From Alphaproteobacteria bacterium (GTDB lineage: Bacteria > Pseudomonadota > Alphaproteobacteria > Rhizobiales > Aestuariivirgaceae), in NCBI GenBank assembly GCA_024640405.1, contig JAHEFB010000045.1:1-36433 (forward strand): a stretch of DNA of 36,433 nt, given 5' to 3'. The first letter of the stretch is position 1. The number at the start of each line of letters is the position of its first letter. This document shows, one piece after another, positions 1 to 8,159 of this stretch. The position numbers and the translations under genes were made by a program. The notes under the pieces are model-generated. The model was not told where the DNA came from and ran no database searches. It saw only the letters and a list, made by a program, of their open reading frames with translations.

Positions 1-119
1 TCCACCGGTCCCTCCCACGCGCCCTGCTGCGTCCGCGTTAAAGGCAAGCTCCGCAGTGCGCACGGGCCCCTCCCGTGGACTACGTGGACAAGCCTACGAG
101 ACGCCTCACTGGTGTACTT
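1..119. other. Window edge without a gene; small hairpin
   Basis: No supported reading frame. A 6-bp stem (CACGGG at 61-66 with CCCGTG at 72-77) has no T-run, so it is not a convincing intrinsic terminator. A 12-bp direct repeat, TTTACTCCGGCG, begins at 119 and recurs at 142, inside the end of the neighbouring minus-strand reading frame. Confidence 0.4.
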
Positions 120-680
120 TTACTCCGGCGATTGGTGGAGATTTACTCCGGCGTTGACAGATGCCACCTCGCCAGTGTGAAAGACCAGCGGACTGGAAAA
201 GGCGGTTGGTTCGCCCGCAGAATCGGCCAGCGAGACCATATCGCCAGTGTGAACAGTGTAACCATGACCAGCCATCCACGCCGATAGAAATGGCCCGCCG
301 AACCCGGGCCTGCCAGCCAGCAGGATGGACGCGCCGTTGCGGCAAACCAGTCCGCCCCTCAAAATCACTTTTTCAGACAATCGGGCAGTCAGGGCGCGCA
401 TGGCCGCCTTTTTGAGCTGTTTGGGGAGCCGGGCCGCCTCGATTCCCCTGCTCACTGCACCGTCAGCATCGATCAACTCGAACTTTCCATTGCCCGCTTG
501 CACAACCCTGATCTCAGCCGTCAGACCGGCAGCCGTATTTTGCCTGTGTTCTCCAAAAAGCAGGGCTGCCAGATGGTCCAGGGAAGCTGGATGACAGATA
601 CACACTGATTGTCCGGCGAACTCGACAACAGTCCTCAAGTCGCCATTTTCCTTGTCACCGTCTACTGCCATCAGCCCCAT
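120..680 (-). CDS. HPr-kinase-like protein, short and probably degenerate
   Basis: This 186-residue frame resembles the C-terminal kinase domain of HprK-like proteins. A segment reading GGLVCRNGASILLAGRPG is followed by a hydrophobic helix, then GDMVSLADSAG and a short strand ending near LVFHTG. In true HprK-like kinases the first segment carries a Walker A loop, GxxGxGKS/T. Here the loop reads GRPGFGGP, so the catalytic Lys and Ser/Thr are missing. The protein also ends soon after the D-E/D motif, well short of family length (roughly 300 residues). The ATG is fixed by an in-frame stop a few codons upstream and has a weak GGTGAG ribosome site. It may be a decayed gene or a non-catalytic remnant; ATP use is doubtful. 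It is transcribed away from the cyanophycin genes and no partner is visible. Confidence 0.45.
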   Translation of the reverse strand: MGLMAVDGDKENGDLRTVVEFAGQSVCICHPASLDHLAALLFGEHRQNTAAGLTAEIRVVQAGNGKFELIDADGAVSRGIEAARLPKQLKKAAMRALTARLSEKVILRGGLVCRNGASILLAGRPGFGGPFLSAWMAGHGYTVHTGDMVSLADSAGEPTAFSSPLVFHTGEVASVNAGVNLHQSPE

Positions 681-1174
681 ACACTCTCACCAACAGGTAT
701 TCTTCTTTCACATTCCTTGCGGCAGTTTAGGTCAAGATCAGCTTTGTGCAGCGATCAAGTCAGGCTCCAAAGAGAACAAACCTCAGTCCTGATACACCAA
801 CAACTATGGAAAAGAAACGTCAGCATTATCTGCGGCCCGGCGGACGCCGGGTGTGATCCGGTGTCCACTTGCCCTGCCACACCACGACCTTGCGTATCAC
901 GCCATCAAAACTCATTCACGCAGGTGCTGCTCCCAAGTTAGTTGTCCACAGGCGGAAAGAAAACAAGCTGCACCGCCTTCGACCCCTTTTGTGCGATCTG
1001 CCAATCAACCGGCATGCTTCGCCGTACCCAGCGGACCGACGGGCCCGCACCACCGGATCCCGCGACAAGTTGCCATGCACATCGCTTGCGATCCTCCAAA
1101 TCAGGGCTTGACGCTGCATTGGTGATCCACGATGTTGGCCGCCGATTTACCGTCTGTGGTGATATGGTTTTCAG

Positions 1175-1189
1175 GCAACCAAAGGTTGC
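1175..1189. repeat. Inverted repeat upstream of cyanophycinase gene
   Basis: Perfect 6-bp arms GCAACC and GGTTGC separated by AAA. No plus-strand gene upstream needs a terminator, so an operator is more likely. The binding protein is unknown. Confidence 0.35.
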
Positions 1190-1219
1190 TCTAACATTTT
1201 GAAATGATGAGCTTTATCG

Positions 1220-1242
1220 TTTTTGATTGAACCAGTCAAAAA
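1220..1242. repeat. AT-rich inverted repeat just before cyanophycinase start
   Basis: Arms TTTTTGA (1220-1226) and TCAAAAA (1236-1242) are separated by 9 bp. The repeat ends 18 bp before the ATG, so a bound protein could block transcription or initiation. Candidate operator only. Confidence 0.35.
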
Positions 1243-1260
1243 TCATGCTGATCTGAGGAA

Positions 1261-2121
1261 ATGATCGAATTGTGTTCTGCAAGATTGGCCGGGGATGACC
1301 GGCGTGGCTGGATCATTCCGATCGGTGGGGCCGAGAAAAAAATCAGATCATCTGCAATCCTGTCCCGGTTCGTCGAACTGTGCGGCGCAGGCGCTGCCCG
1401 CATCGTCATCATCCCGACTGCCTCGCAGCTGCACGACACCGGCGAACGCTATGTCAAGGTGTTCGGCAGAATGGGAGCAGGCAAACTTGATGTCATAAAC
1501 TTTGCCACCCGCAGCGATTGTGAAGACCCCGGCCACCTGAACCTGCTGCAGCAGGCGACTGGCATTTTCTTCACCGGCGGAAACCAGCAACGCCTGGCGG
1601 ACATCATCGGGGGCACCTCATCGGCACAGCAAATCCGCGATGGCAACTTGCGGGGTGTGCACGTGGCCGGCACCTCGGCCGGCGCTGCGTTCCTGTGCCG
1701 GCAAATGATCCGGGTCGGCAAAACCGGCACCACGCCAAGGGGCGGCATGGTTTCACTGACCGACGGGCTCGGCCTGAGCGACGCCGTCATAATCGACCAG
1801 CATTTCCGCGAACGCGACCGGCTGGGCCGGCTGCTGACAGCCCTGTCGCGCAATCCGTCTGCAACGGGCCTCGGTGTTGATGAAGACACCGCCGCCTTCA
1901 TTGATCCGGACAACCGGATCGAGGTGGTCGGCAGCGGCGGCCTCACGGTGGTTGACACGGCGAACATGACACAATCGATGCTGGCTGCGGTCCGCAACGG
2001 AAAACCGGTTGGCCTAATCGGCGTCAACCTGCATATACTCCTGTCGGGAGATCGGTACGATCTGACAACACGGGATGCGTGGGCAAAATCTGATCAGGAC
2101 CGAAGGTCCGCGAGCCAATGA
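1261..2121 (+). CDS. cphB: Cyanophycinase (peptidase family S51)
   Basis: Cytoplasmic serine exopeptidase that cuts cyanophycin (multi-L-arginyl-poly-L-aspartate) into beta-Asp-Arg dipeptides. The 286 residues show the S51 fold: a Gly-rich start WIIPIGGAE, the strand IVIIPTAS, FFTGGNQQRL (residues about 100-110) and the nucleophile elbow GTSAGAAF with Ser139. IDQHFRERDR follows with His181, at the position of the catalytic His of characterised CphB. The length is typical of the family. The likely Shine-Dalgarno, GAGGA, lies only about 2-3 nt before this ATG. A TTG three codons later (1270) would have better spacing, so the exact start is uncertain. It is first in an operon with cphA, which begins 22 bp downstream, placing making and breaking of the polymer under one promoter. 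Confidence 0.92.
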   Translation: MIELCSARLAGDDRRGWIIPIGGAEKKIRSSAILSRFVELCGAGAARIVIIPTASQLHDTGERYVKVFGRMGAGKLDVINFATRSDCEDPGHLNLLQQATGIFFTGGNQQRLADIIGGTSSAQQIRDGNLRGVHVAGTSAGAAFLCRQMIRVGKTGTTPRGGMVSLTDGLGLSDAVIIDQHFRERDRLGRLLTALSRNPSATGLGVDEDTAAFIDPDNRIEVVGSGGLTVVDTANMTQSMLAAVRNGKPVGLIGVNLHILLSGDRYDLTTRDAWAKSDQDRRSASQ

Positions 2122-2143
2122 CGGACCAGGAAGGTGAGGCAAT

Positions 2144-5011
2144 ATGAAGATACTTGAGACATCGGTGTTTCGGGGACCGAACATCTATGCCCTGTTCCCG
2201 GTGATCAGGCACAAGGTCGATATCGGCGTGCTGGAAAACTGGCCCACAGGCAAACTCGGACCTGAGTTTGTCGATCCGCTGCTGGAGGCTCTGCCCGGTC
2301 TGCACGAGCACGGTTGTTCATATGGCAAGCCGGGCGGTTTCGTACGCCGGTTGCGGGAAGATGAAGGCACATGGATGGGCCATGTGTGGGAACATGTCGC
2401 CATCGAACTGCAGAATGTAGCGGGCGCGGACGTCACCTTCGGCAAGACCCGCGGCGCCGGTGAAACCGGTGTCTACAACATGATCTACCAGTATGAAGAA
2501 GAACAGGTCGGGCTGCAGGCCGGCAAGCTGGCGATAGATTTGCTGCGCCACCTGCTGCCGGACAATCTGGTCGAGGACGGTGAACGCCCTGATGGTTTCG
2601 ATTTTGATGAAGAACGCGACAACTTCATCCGGGCCGCGCAGCGCCGGGCGCTCGGTCCCAGCACCGCCTCGCTGGTCAAGGCGGGCCGCGAACGCGATAT
2701 CCCGTGGATCAGGCTCAACGAGTACAGCCTGATCCAGCTGGGTCACGGGCGTTTCCAGAAACGTATCCAGGCAACCATCACCAGCGAGACGCATTACATC
2801 TCGGTGGAACTGGCGTCGGACAAGGAGGCCACCAACCAGATACTTGCCGACCTGGGATTGCCGGTTCCCAAGCAACGGCTGGTATACGACACGAAAAATG
2901 CCGTGCGCGCTGCTGAGCGAATTGGCTATCCGGTCGTCGTGAAGCCGCTGAATGCCAATCATGGCCGCGGGATATCCGTGGGCATGGAAAACCCTGACGA
3001 CGTTACGGCTGCGTTTGAGCTGGCAAAGCAAAGCAATCGCGGCAGCCGCGGCGTGATCATAGAAAGCTATATCCAGGGTCTTGATCACCGCATGCTGGTG
3101 GTCAACGGCGCCCTGGTGGCGGTGTCGAAGCGGGTGCCGGGCCATGTTGTTGGCGATGGCAGCAAAACCATCGAACAACTTGTGGAGGAGGTCAATTCCG
3201 ACCCTCGCCGCGGTGTGGGTCATGAAAAGGTTTTGACCCGGCTGGAACTGGATGCCAAGGCGATCGAACATCTTGAGGAGCTGAACTACACAAAGGACAC
3301 CGTGCCATCGCCAGGCGAGGTTGTGTTCCTGCGCTCCACCGCCAACCTGTCGACCGGCGGTACGGCGATTGACGTCACCGACATCGTACATCCCGACAAT
3401 CGCGATATGGCGGTCAGGGCCGTTATGGCGATCGGGCTGGACATTGGCGGAGTGGATTTCCTGTCAGCCGACATTTCGCGCTCATACAAGGAAAACGGCG
3501 CTGCGATCTGCGAAATAAACGCGGCACCAGGCTTCCGCATGCATGTAGCCCCCAGCGAGGGAAAGCCGCGCGATGTTGCCGGCGCGGTCATGGATATGCT
3601 GTTCCCGTCCGGTGCACCAAGCCGCATTCCGATCATTTCAATCACCGGGACCAACGGCAAGACGACCACGGCCCGGATGGTTGCGCACATCTACAAGCTG
3701 AGTGGCAACACGGTTGGCCTTGCGACCACCGACGGAGTTTACATCGACGGAAACCTCACCGTTAAGGGCGATCTTACCGGGCCGGCGGCGGCACAAATGG
3801 TGCTGCGTGACCCGACCGTCGATGCTGCGGTGCTGGAAACTGCACGCGGCGGCCTGTTGCGGCGCGGCATGGGATATGAGCGCTGTGATACCGGCGCGGT
3901 TCTCAATATTGCGGCCGATCATCTGGGCCTGCGCGGTGTCGATACGCTGGAAGACATGGCCAAGGTCAAGCAGATCGTGGTGGAAGTGGCCAAAGATACC
4001 GCGGTGCTCAACGCCGACGACGAACTGTGCCTGAAGATGGCCGATCACACCCGGGCGGAAAACCTGTGTTACGTGACCATGAATGCCGGCCACCCTCTTG
4101 TACGCGAACATGTGCGGGCCGGGGGCCGTGCAGTGGTGCTCGAGCAGGGCATGAACGGCCACATGATCACCATTTACGACAACAGCGCGCACATTCCGCT
4201 GATGTGGACCCATCTGATCCCCGCAACGCTCGACGGCAAGGCGATGCACAATGTTCAAAACGCCCTTTTTGCCGCTGCGATCTGCTTCAGCATGGGCAAG
4301 AGCCTGGAGGACATACGGCATGGCTTGAGAACCTTTGCCAGTTCGTATTTCCAGGCACCGGGACGGATGAATGTGTTCGACGAACACCCCTTCAAGGTCA
4401 TTCTGGATTATGGGCACAATCCGTCGGCCATCGGCGCCATGTGCCGGCTGGCCGACCAGCTGGAACCGGAGGGCAAACGCATCTGCGTGTTTACCCTGCC
4501 CGGCGACCGGCGCGATGAGGATATCGCTGAAGCCGCACGGATCGTTGCAGGGCATTTTGACCACTATATCTGCCGGCGCGATGACAATTTGCGCGGCCGC
4601 AAGCCGGACGAAGTGCCGTTGATCCTGCAGGCCACACTGCTTGAAAGCGGTGTTGCCAAAGAGGCGGTCAGTGTCATTCCGGATGAGATTGAAGCTGTTG
4701 ATGCGGCACTCAAGATGGCCGATGCGGGTGATCTGCTGCTGATTTTCGGCGACGATATTTCCAGAACCTGGAAGCAGATCATCTACTTCAACAAGCCGCC
4801 TGAAACAGCAGCCGAATCCGGCGATGGCGCGGCTGAAGCGGCAATTGTGCCGAAGATGGCGCTGAAAGATGAGCCTGCCGACCCGCTGGCCGAGGCAACC
4901 GCAGTTCCCGATGCACCTGAACTGCCGCAATCGGTGATGCTGGAAGGCATGCGGGTGGTACGTGATGATCGCGGTGTCAGGCTGGCCAGCGAGCAGGAAG
5001 AGTCAGACTGA
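2144..5011 (+). CDS. cphA: Cyanophycin synthetase
   Basis: Polymerises Asp and Arg into cyanophycin using ATP, by alternately adding Asp to the backbone and Arg to each Asp side chain. Domain order over 955 residues: CphA N-terminal domain (about 1-160); ATP-grasp (about 215-485, with VVVKPLNANHGRGISVG and the metal-binding ending CEINAAPGFRMH); Mur-ligase domain (about 495-870) with P-loop GTNGKTT at 502-508, ETARGGLLRRGM, the metal/nucleotide segment ADHLG, and DYGHNP in the C-terminal lobe. A strong ribosome site, GGAAGGTGAGG, precedes the ATG. The last 70 or so residues (from about 885) form an Ala/Glu/Asp-rich tail beyond the catalytic lobes, making it longer than common CphA proteins (about 870-900 residues). 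It sits between cyanophycinase and a second CphA-like gene 4 nt downstream, so the three are probably co-transcribed. Confidence 0.95.
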   Translation: MKILETSVFRGPNIYALFPVIRHKVDIGVLENWPTGKLGPEFVDPLLEALPGLHEHGCSYGKPGGFVRRLREDEGTWMGHVWEHVAIELQNVAGADVTFGKTRGAGETGVYNMIYQYEEEQVGLQAGKLAIDLLRHLLPDNLVEDGERPDGFDFDEERDNFIRAAQRRALGPSTASLVKAGRERDIPWIRLNEYSLIQLGHGRFQKRIQATITSETHYISVELASDKEATNQILADLGLPVPKQRLVYDTKNAVRAAERIGYPVVVKPLNANHGRGISVGMENPDDVTAAFELAKQSNRGSRGVIIESYIQGLDHRMLVVNGALVAVSKRVPGHVVGDGSKTIEQLVEEVNSDPRRGVGHEKVLTRLELDAKAIEHLEELNYTKDTVPSPGEVVFLRSTANLSTGGTAIDVTDIVHPDNRDMAVRAVMAIGLDIGGVDFLSADISRSYKENGAAICEINAAPGFRMHVAPSEGKPRDVAGAVMDMLFPSGAPSRIPIISITGTNGKTTTARMVAHIYKLSGNTVGLATTDGVYIDGNLTVKGDLTGPAAAQMVLRDPTVDAAVLETARGGLLRRGMGYERCDTGAVLNIAADHLGLRGVDTLEDMAKVKQIVVEVAKDTAVLNADDELCLKMADHTRAENLCYVTMNAGHPLVREHVRAGGRAVVLEQGMNGHMITIYDNSAHIPLMWTHLIPATLDGKAMHNVQNALFAAAICFSMGKSLEDIRHGLRTFASSYFQAPGRMNVFDEHPFKVILDYGHNPSAIGAMCRLADQLEPEGKRICVFTLPGDRRDEDIAEAARIVAGHFDHYICRRDDNLRGRKPDEVPLILQATLLESGVAKEAVSVIPDEIEAVDAALKMADAGDLLLIFGDDISRTWKQIIYFNKPPETAAESGDGAAEAAIVPKMALKDEPADPLAEATAVPDAPELPQSVMLEGMRVVRDDRGVRLASEQEESD

Positions 5012-5015
5012 GACC

Positions 5016-6731
5016 ATGAAGCTGACCGATGTTCGCCGGTTGACAGGCGCCAATTTCTTCATGAGCCGCTCGGGCGCTGCCGCGGAAGCCGTCATCGGGG
5101 ATGACGCCAAGGGAATTGCCGTTGGCCTGTGGCGCAAGATCATGCGTGACCTGCTGGATGGCGTAGGCTGGCAGGGCGAACGGATCTCGGCGCGCAGCTA
5201 TCCGGGTGGCGTCAGCCTGGTGACAAGTGCCCCGATTGACGGGCTTTATGTTGCCACGGAGATGATCGAATGGAGCTGGGATGCGGTGGTGCGTGAATTT
5301 GGCGGCGAACCTGCCGACGGCCTGACCGCAGCTGTCAAAAGGTTCAAAAAGGAGATTACCTCAGAAAGCAACCCGCGATTGACGGCCATTGTGGCGGCCG
5401 CTGAAGACCATGACGTTACCTATCTCGGCGGCGACGATACTGTCTCGCTCGGATTGGGCACCGGATGCATTCAATGGCCAGAGGATGAGTTGCCTCAGCT
5501 AGCTGACATTGACTGGCAGGGCATTCACGATGTGCCGGTGGCGCTGGTTACCGGCACAAACGGCAAGTCGACAACAGTCCGGCTGGCGGCAGCAATCGGA
5601 AATGCTGCCGGCCACACGGTCGGCCTGTCATCTTCCGACTGGGTGCGGGTCGGCCAGGATATTATCGATGAGGGTGATTATTCCGGCCCGGCCGGTGCCC
5701 GGCTGGCAGTGCGCCACGAGCAGGTCACCCTGGGCATCGTTGAAAACGCCCGCGGCGGTTTGATGCGGCGCGGTCTGTCGATCCCCCGTGCAGATGCCTG
5801 CCTGATCACCAATATCGCGGCAGATCACCTCGGCGACTATGGCATTACCGATGTCCGGGCTCTGGGCGATGCCAAATTCCTGGTTGCCCAGGCCGTGAAG
5901 CCGGGCGGGCGGCTTGTGCTGAACGGTGATGACAGGGAACTCGTGGCCCGCAGCGCCGGATATTCCGGCGATATTACCTGGTATGGGTTGTCGTGGGACG
6001 ATGCAGCGCTGGCACTGTGGTTGCGCAACGGCGGCCATGCCGCCTTTGTCGAAGACGGGGTGATGATGCTGGCACGCGGCGATCAACGGCAAGCTGTCTT
6101 GCCGGTTGCCGATTTTGCGCCGGGTCTGGGGGGCGCTGCAAAGTACAATATTTCAAATGCGCTGGGTGCCATAGCGCTGGCGTCAGCACTGGATCTGCCG
6201 GTATCTGCAATGACTGCTGCGCTGTCCGGTTTCAAGGGAACACCTGAGGAAAACCCGGGCCGGGGCAACTTCATCAAGATCGGCGGGGTACAGGTCCTGG
6301 TCGACTTTGCGCACAACCCGCACGGCGTTGCTGCGCTTGCCGAAGGCGTAAAGGATTTTCCCGCCAAACGCCGGCTGTTCCTGCATGGCCAGGCGGGTGA
6401 CCGCGGTGACGAGGACATCCGCGAGATGACGCGGGTCATCTGGGATACCGCGCCGGACATGATCGTCGTCAAGGAACTAGGCACCAAACTGCGCGGCCGC
6501 CAGCTTGGCGAAGTACCGGCAATAATTGTCGATGAACTGCGCGCGCTGGGTGCGCCGGACGACAAGATCATGACAACGGCCAGTGAAATCGAGGCGGTGC
6601 GGTGCGCCCTGCAGTGGGCAGGACCGGGAGATTTTCTGGTATTGCTGCTGCATGTGGACCGCAAACCGGCCATGGACCTGCTGAAAACTCTTGCGGATAT
6701 AAACTGGCAAGCTGGCGATCAGCTGCCCTGA
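5016..6731 (+). CDS. CphA-like Mur ligase lacking the ATP-grasp domain
   Basis: A 571-residue paralogue of the Mur-ligase half of CphA. It has P-loop GTNGKSTT from residue 180, then ENARGGLMRRGL, AADHLGDYG and DFAHNPHG, matching the corresponding CphA motifs. The stretch just before the P-loop domain (DHDVTYLGGDDTVSLGLG) resembles the CphA linker before its ATP-grasp domain (ERDIPWIRLNEYSLIQLGHG). After that linker the ATP-grasp domain is absent and the Mur domain follows directly. By family logic it could add an amino acid (the Arg step in CphA) or help CphA, but the substrate is unknown. Start: the frame stays open to 4962 inside cphA. I chose ATG 5016, 4 nt after the cphA stop, with AGGAAG upstream and a natural N-terminus. 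It differs from cyanobacterial CphA2, which keeps an ATP-grasp domain. Confidence 0.85.
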   Translation: MKLTDVRRLTGANFFMSRSGAAAEAVIGDDAKGIAVGLWRKIMRDLLDGVGWQGERISARSYPGGVSLVTSAPIDGLYVATEMIEWSWDAVVREFGGEPADGLTAAVKRFKKEITSESNPRLTAIVAAAEDHDVTYLGGDDTVSLGLGTGCIQWPEDELPQLADIDWQGIHDVPVALVTGTNGKSTTVRLAAAIGNAAGHTVGLSSSDWVRVGQDIIDEGDYSGPAGARLAVRHEQVTLGIVENARGGLMRRGLSIPRADACLITNIAADHLGDYGITDVRALGDAKFLVAQAVKPGGRLVLNGDDRELVARSAGYSGDITWYGLSWDDAALALWLRNGGHAAFVEDGVMMLARGDQRQAVLPVADFAPGLGGAAKYNISNALGAIALASALDLPVSAMTAALSGFKGTPEENPGRGNFIKIGGVQVLVDFAHNPHGVAALAEGVKDFPAKRRLFLHGQAGDRGDEDIREMTRVIWDTAPDMIVVKELGTKLRGRQLGEVPAIIVDELRALGAPDDKIMTTASEIEAVRCALQWAGPGDFLVLLLHVDRKPAMDLLKTLADINWQAGDQLP

Positions 6732-6770
6732 GCCATATTCTTGATACAGGAACATCCGACACGCCCGTAA

Positions 6771-6857
6771 TGTCATCCTCGGGCGTGTCCCGAGGATCCA
6801 CACATATCTGCTTGCATAAACCGTTCATGGATCGCCGGCACAAGGCCGGGGATGACA
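6771..6857. repeat. Palindromic intergenic repeat element (BIME/REP-like)
   Basis: Outer arms TGTCATCC (6771-6778) and GGATGACA (6850-6857) enclose an inner hairpin CCTCGGG-N5-CCCGAGG (6777-6795) and a second GC-rich imperfect hairpin, GCCGG-N6-CCGGG, around 6833-6850. Sequences of the form GTCATCCTCGGG...CCCGAGGAT are common dispersed intergenic palindromes in alphaproteobacteria. It lies between two convergent genes and may also act as a bidirectional terminator. The rest of 6732-6950 shows nothing else. Confidence 0.6.
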
Positions 6858-6950
6858 AAGGAGAGTGATGAACTCCTCGCTGAGGCAAAGCTGTCGGGTT
6901 GCCTATGTCAGTCGGAAACGACAGGTGTCCCAGAAGACGGAATGTTAGGG

Positions 6951-7829
6951 TCAAGCCGGTTCCGGTTCAAAAACCCGGACCACCGCCGGCATTGAACTTG
7001 TGATTGCGGCACGCTTCATGCCCTGTGAATTGTAAGGCATGGTGATGCGACCGTTGCAGTCGATTGCGATCAGGCCACCGTCACCATCGCAGTTTGCGAC
7101 TTCGGCAAGGACGGCTTCGGCAGCCTCGTCAAGGGCAACATTTCCATACCGCATGCGGGCCGAAACATCGTGTGCAGCGCTGGTCCTGATGAATGCCTCG
7201 CCGATCCCGGTACACGATACGGCAACCAGATCGTCAGCCCAGGTTCCTGCGCCAATCAGCGGAGTGTCGCCGACACGGCCGGCAGGCTTGTTGAAAGTGC
7301 CGCCGGTTGATGTGGCCGCGGCCAGGTTTCCCGCTTCATCAAGTGCCACCGCCCCGACCGTTCCGTGGCTTCCGGCCACTTCGGACGAGCCGTGATCAAC
7401 GTGCGTGGTATAATAGCTTTCGGGGTCGGGAACGTCAGCGATACCGCTGGCCAGAGCAAAGGCGCGCGCGCCTTCAGCGGCCAGCATGACATAGCGGCCT
7501 TCGTCCATCACGCTGCGCGCGGCCAGCACTGGATTGACGATATTGCTAACGGCGGCAACAGCGCCGGCCTTGCGGGTTGCGCCATCCATGATGCTGGCAT
7601 CCAGCTCGATAATACCGCTGGTGTTGGGTGCCGATCCCTTGCCCGCCACATAGAGCCCGGATGCCTCAAGATCCGCCACCATGGCGGATACAACATCCAG
7701 AGCACTGCGCCCGTCTGCCAGATTCTCGCCGCCCCTGGCGATCAATTGCGCCATGTGCGCGCGCTGGTCCGTGTAATCGATACCCGGACGGGCACCCGCA
7801 CCACCATGAATCACCAGGGCATAGGTCAT
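6951..7829 (-). CDS. iaaA: Isoaspartyl peptidase / type III L-asparaginase (Ntn hydrolase)
   Basis: Plant-type asparaginase family enzyme that hydrolyses beta-aspartyl dipeptides. It is made as a precursor that cleaves itself before a Thr nucleophile. The N-terminus YALVIHGGAGA, the middle VAGKGSAPNTSG, the autocleavage site GSHGTVGAVALD (Thr157) and the substrate-binding STGGTFNKPAGRVGDTPLIGAG all fit. At 292 residues it is slightly shorter than E. coli IaaA. The ATG has GGAG 11 nt upstream. Placed convergently beside the cyanophycin operon, it would complete degradation: cyanophycinase yields beta-Asp-Arg and this enzyme splits it to Asp and Arg. That role is inferred from context plus known activity of the family on beta-Asp-Arg. 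Confidence 0.9.
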   Translation of the reverse strand: MTYALVIHGGAGARPGIDYTDQRAHMAQLIARGGENLADGRSALDVVSAMVADLEASGLYVAGKGSAPNTSGIIELDASIMDGATRKAGAVAAVSNIVNPVLAARSVMDEGRYVMLAAEGARAFALASGIADVPDPESYYTTHVDHGSSEVAGSHGTVGAVALDEAGNLAAATSTGGTFNKPAGRVGDTPLIGAGTWADDLVAVSCTGIGEAFIRTSAAHDVSARMRYGNVALDEAAEAVLAEVANCDGDGGLIAIDCNGRITMPYNSQGMKRAAITSSMPAVVRVFEPEPA

Positions 7830-8159
7830 ACTTCAGAGGCTCCATTCCTCGAACGGCACCTCACCGGGAGCAAACCTGACGATGTGCCTCTTCCGGCCGA
7901 CTGGTTAATCGGTCGGTATCGGCCCATCCAGCGGGTGTTGCGGAATATCTTGAGAATTGACAGGCTTCGAAGCGAACATGATCTCTCAACCGGTTGTTAT
8001 CGGGTGTCGCGCAGGGTCGCTACGCGAATTTGCGCTGCAATGCCGAAAAAACAGGAAAAATGCAAATGCCGGATCAGCAACTCTGCTATGTCCCTATCAC
8101 GTAGCTGAAGCTATTTTCACCCAGATAGAGGCGTTTAACCGGCATTGCGCAAAACAGCT
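7830..8159. other. Intergenic stretch with no gene seen
   Basis: About 330 bases between the start of the isoaspartyl peptidase gene and the end of the XRE-type regulator gene, both on the minus strand. It should hold the peptidase promoter, but no convincing -35/-10 pair or operator could be fixed. Short open frames here have no ribosome site or recognisable product. Confidence 0.4.

Larger units (their letters stand above)
681..1260. promoter_or_regulatory. Divergent intergenic region upstream of the cyanophycin operon
   Basis: About 580 bases without a credible gene. The half nearest the cyanophycinase start is AT-rich and holds two inverted repeats: GCAACC-AAA-GGTTGC (1175-1189) and TTTTTGA-N9-TCAAAAA (1220-1242). 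They lie 72 and 19 bp upstream of the start codon, where operators would be expected. No clear -35/-10 pair could be fixed. The rest (681-1150) shows nothing I can interpret. Confidence 0.35.

Noticed and set aside
2318..3391. Long minus-strand frame inside cphA
   Set aside because: It is antisense to conserved CphA domains and encodes nothing recognisable.
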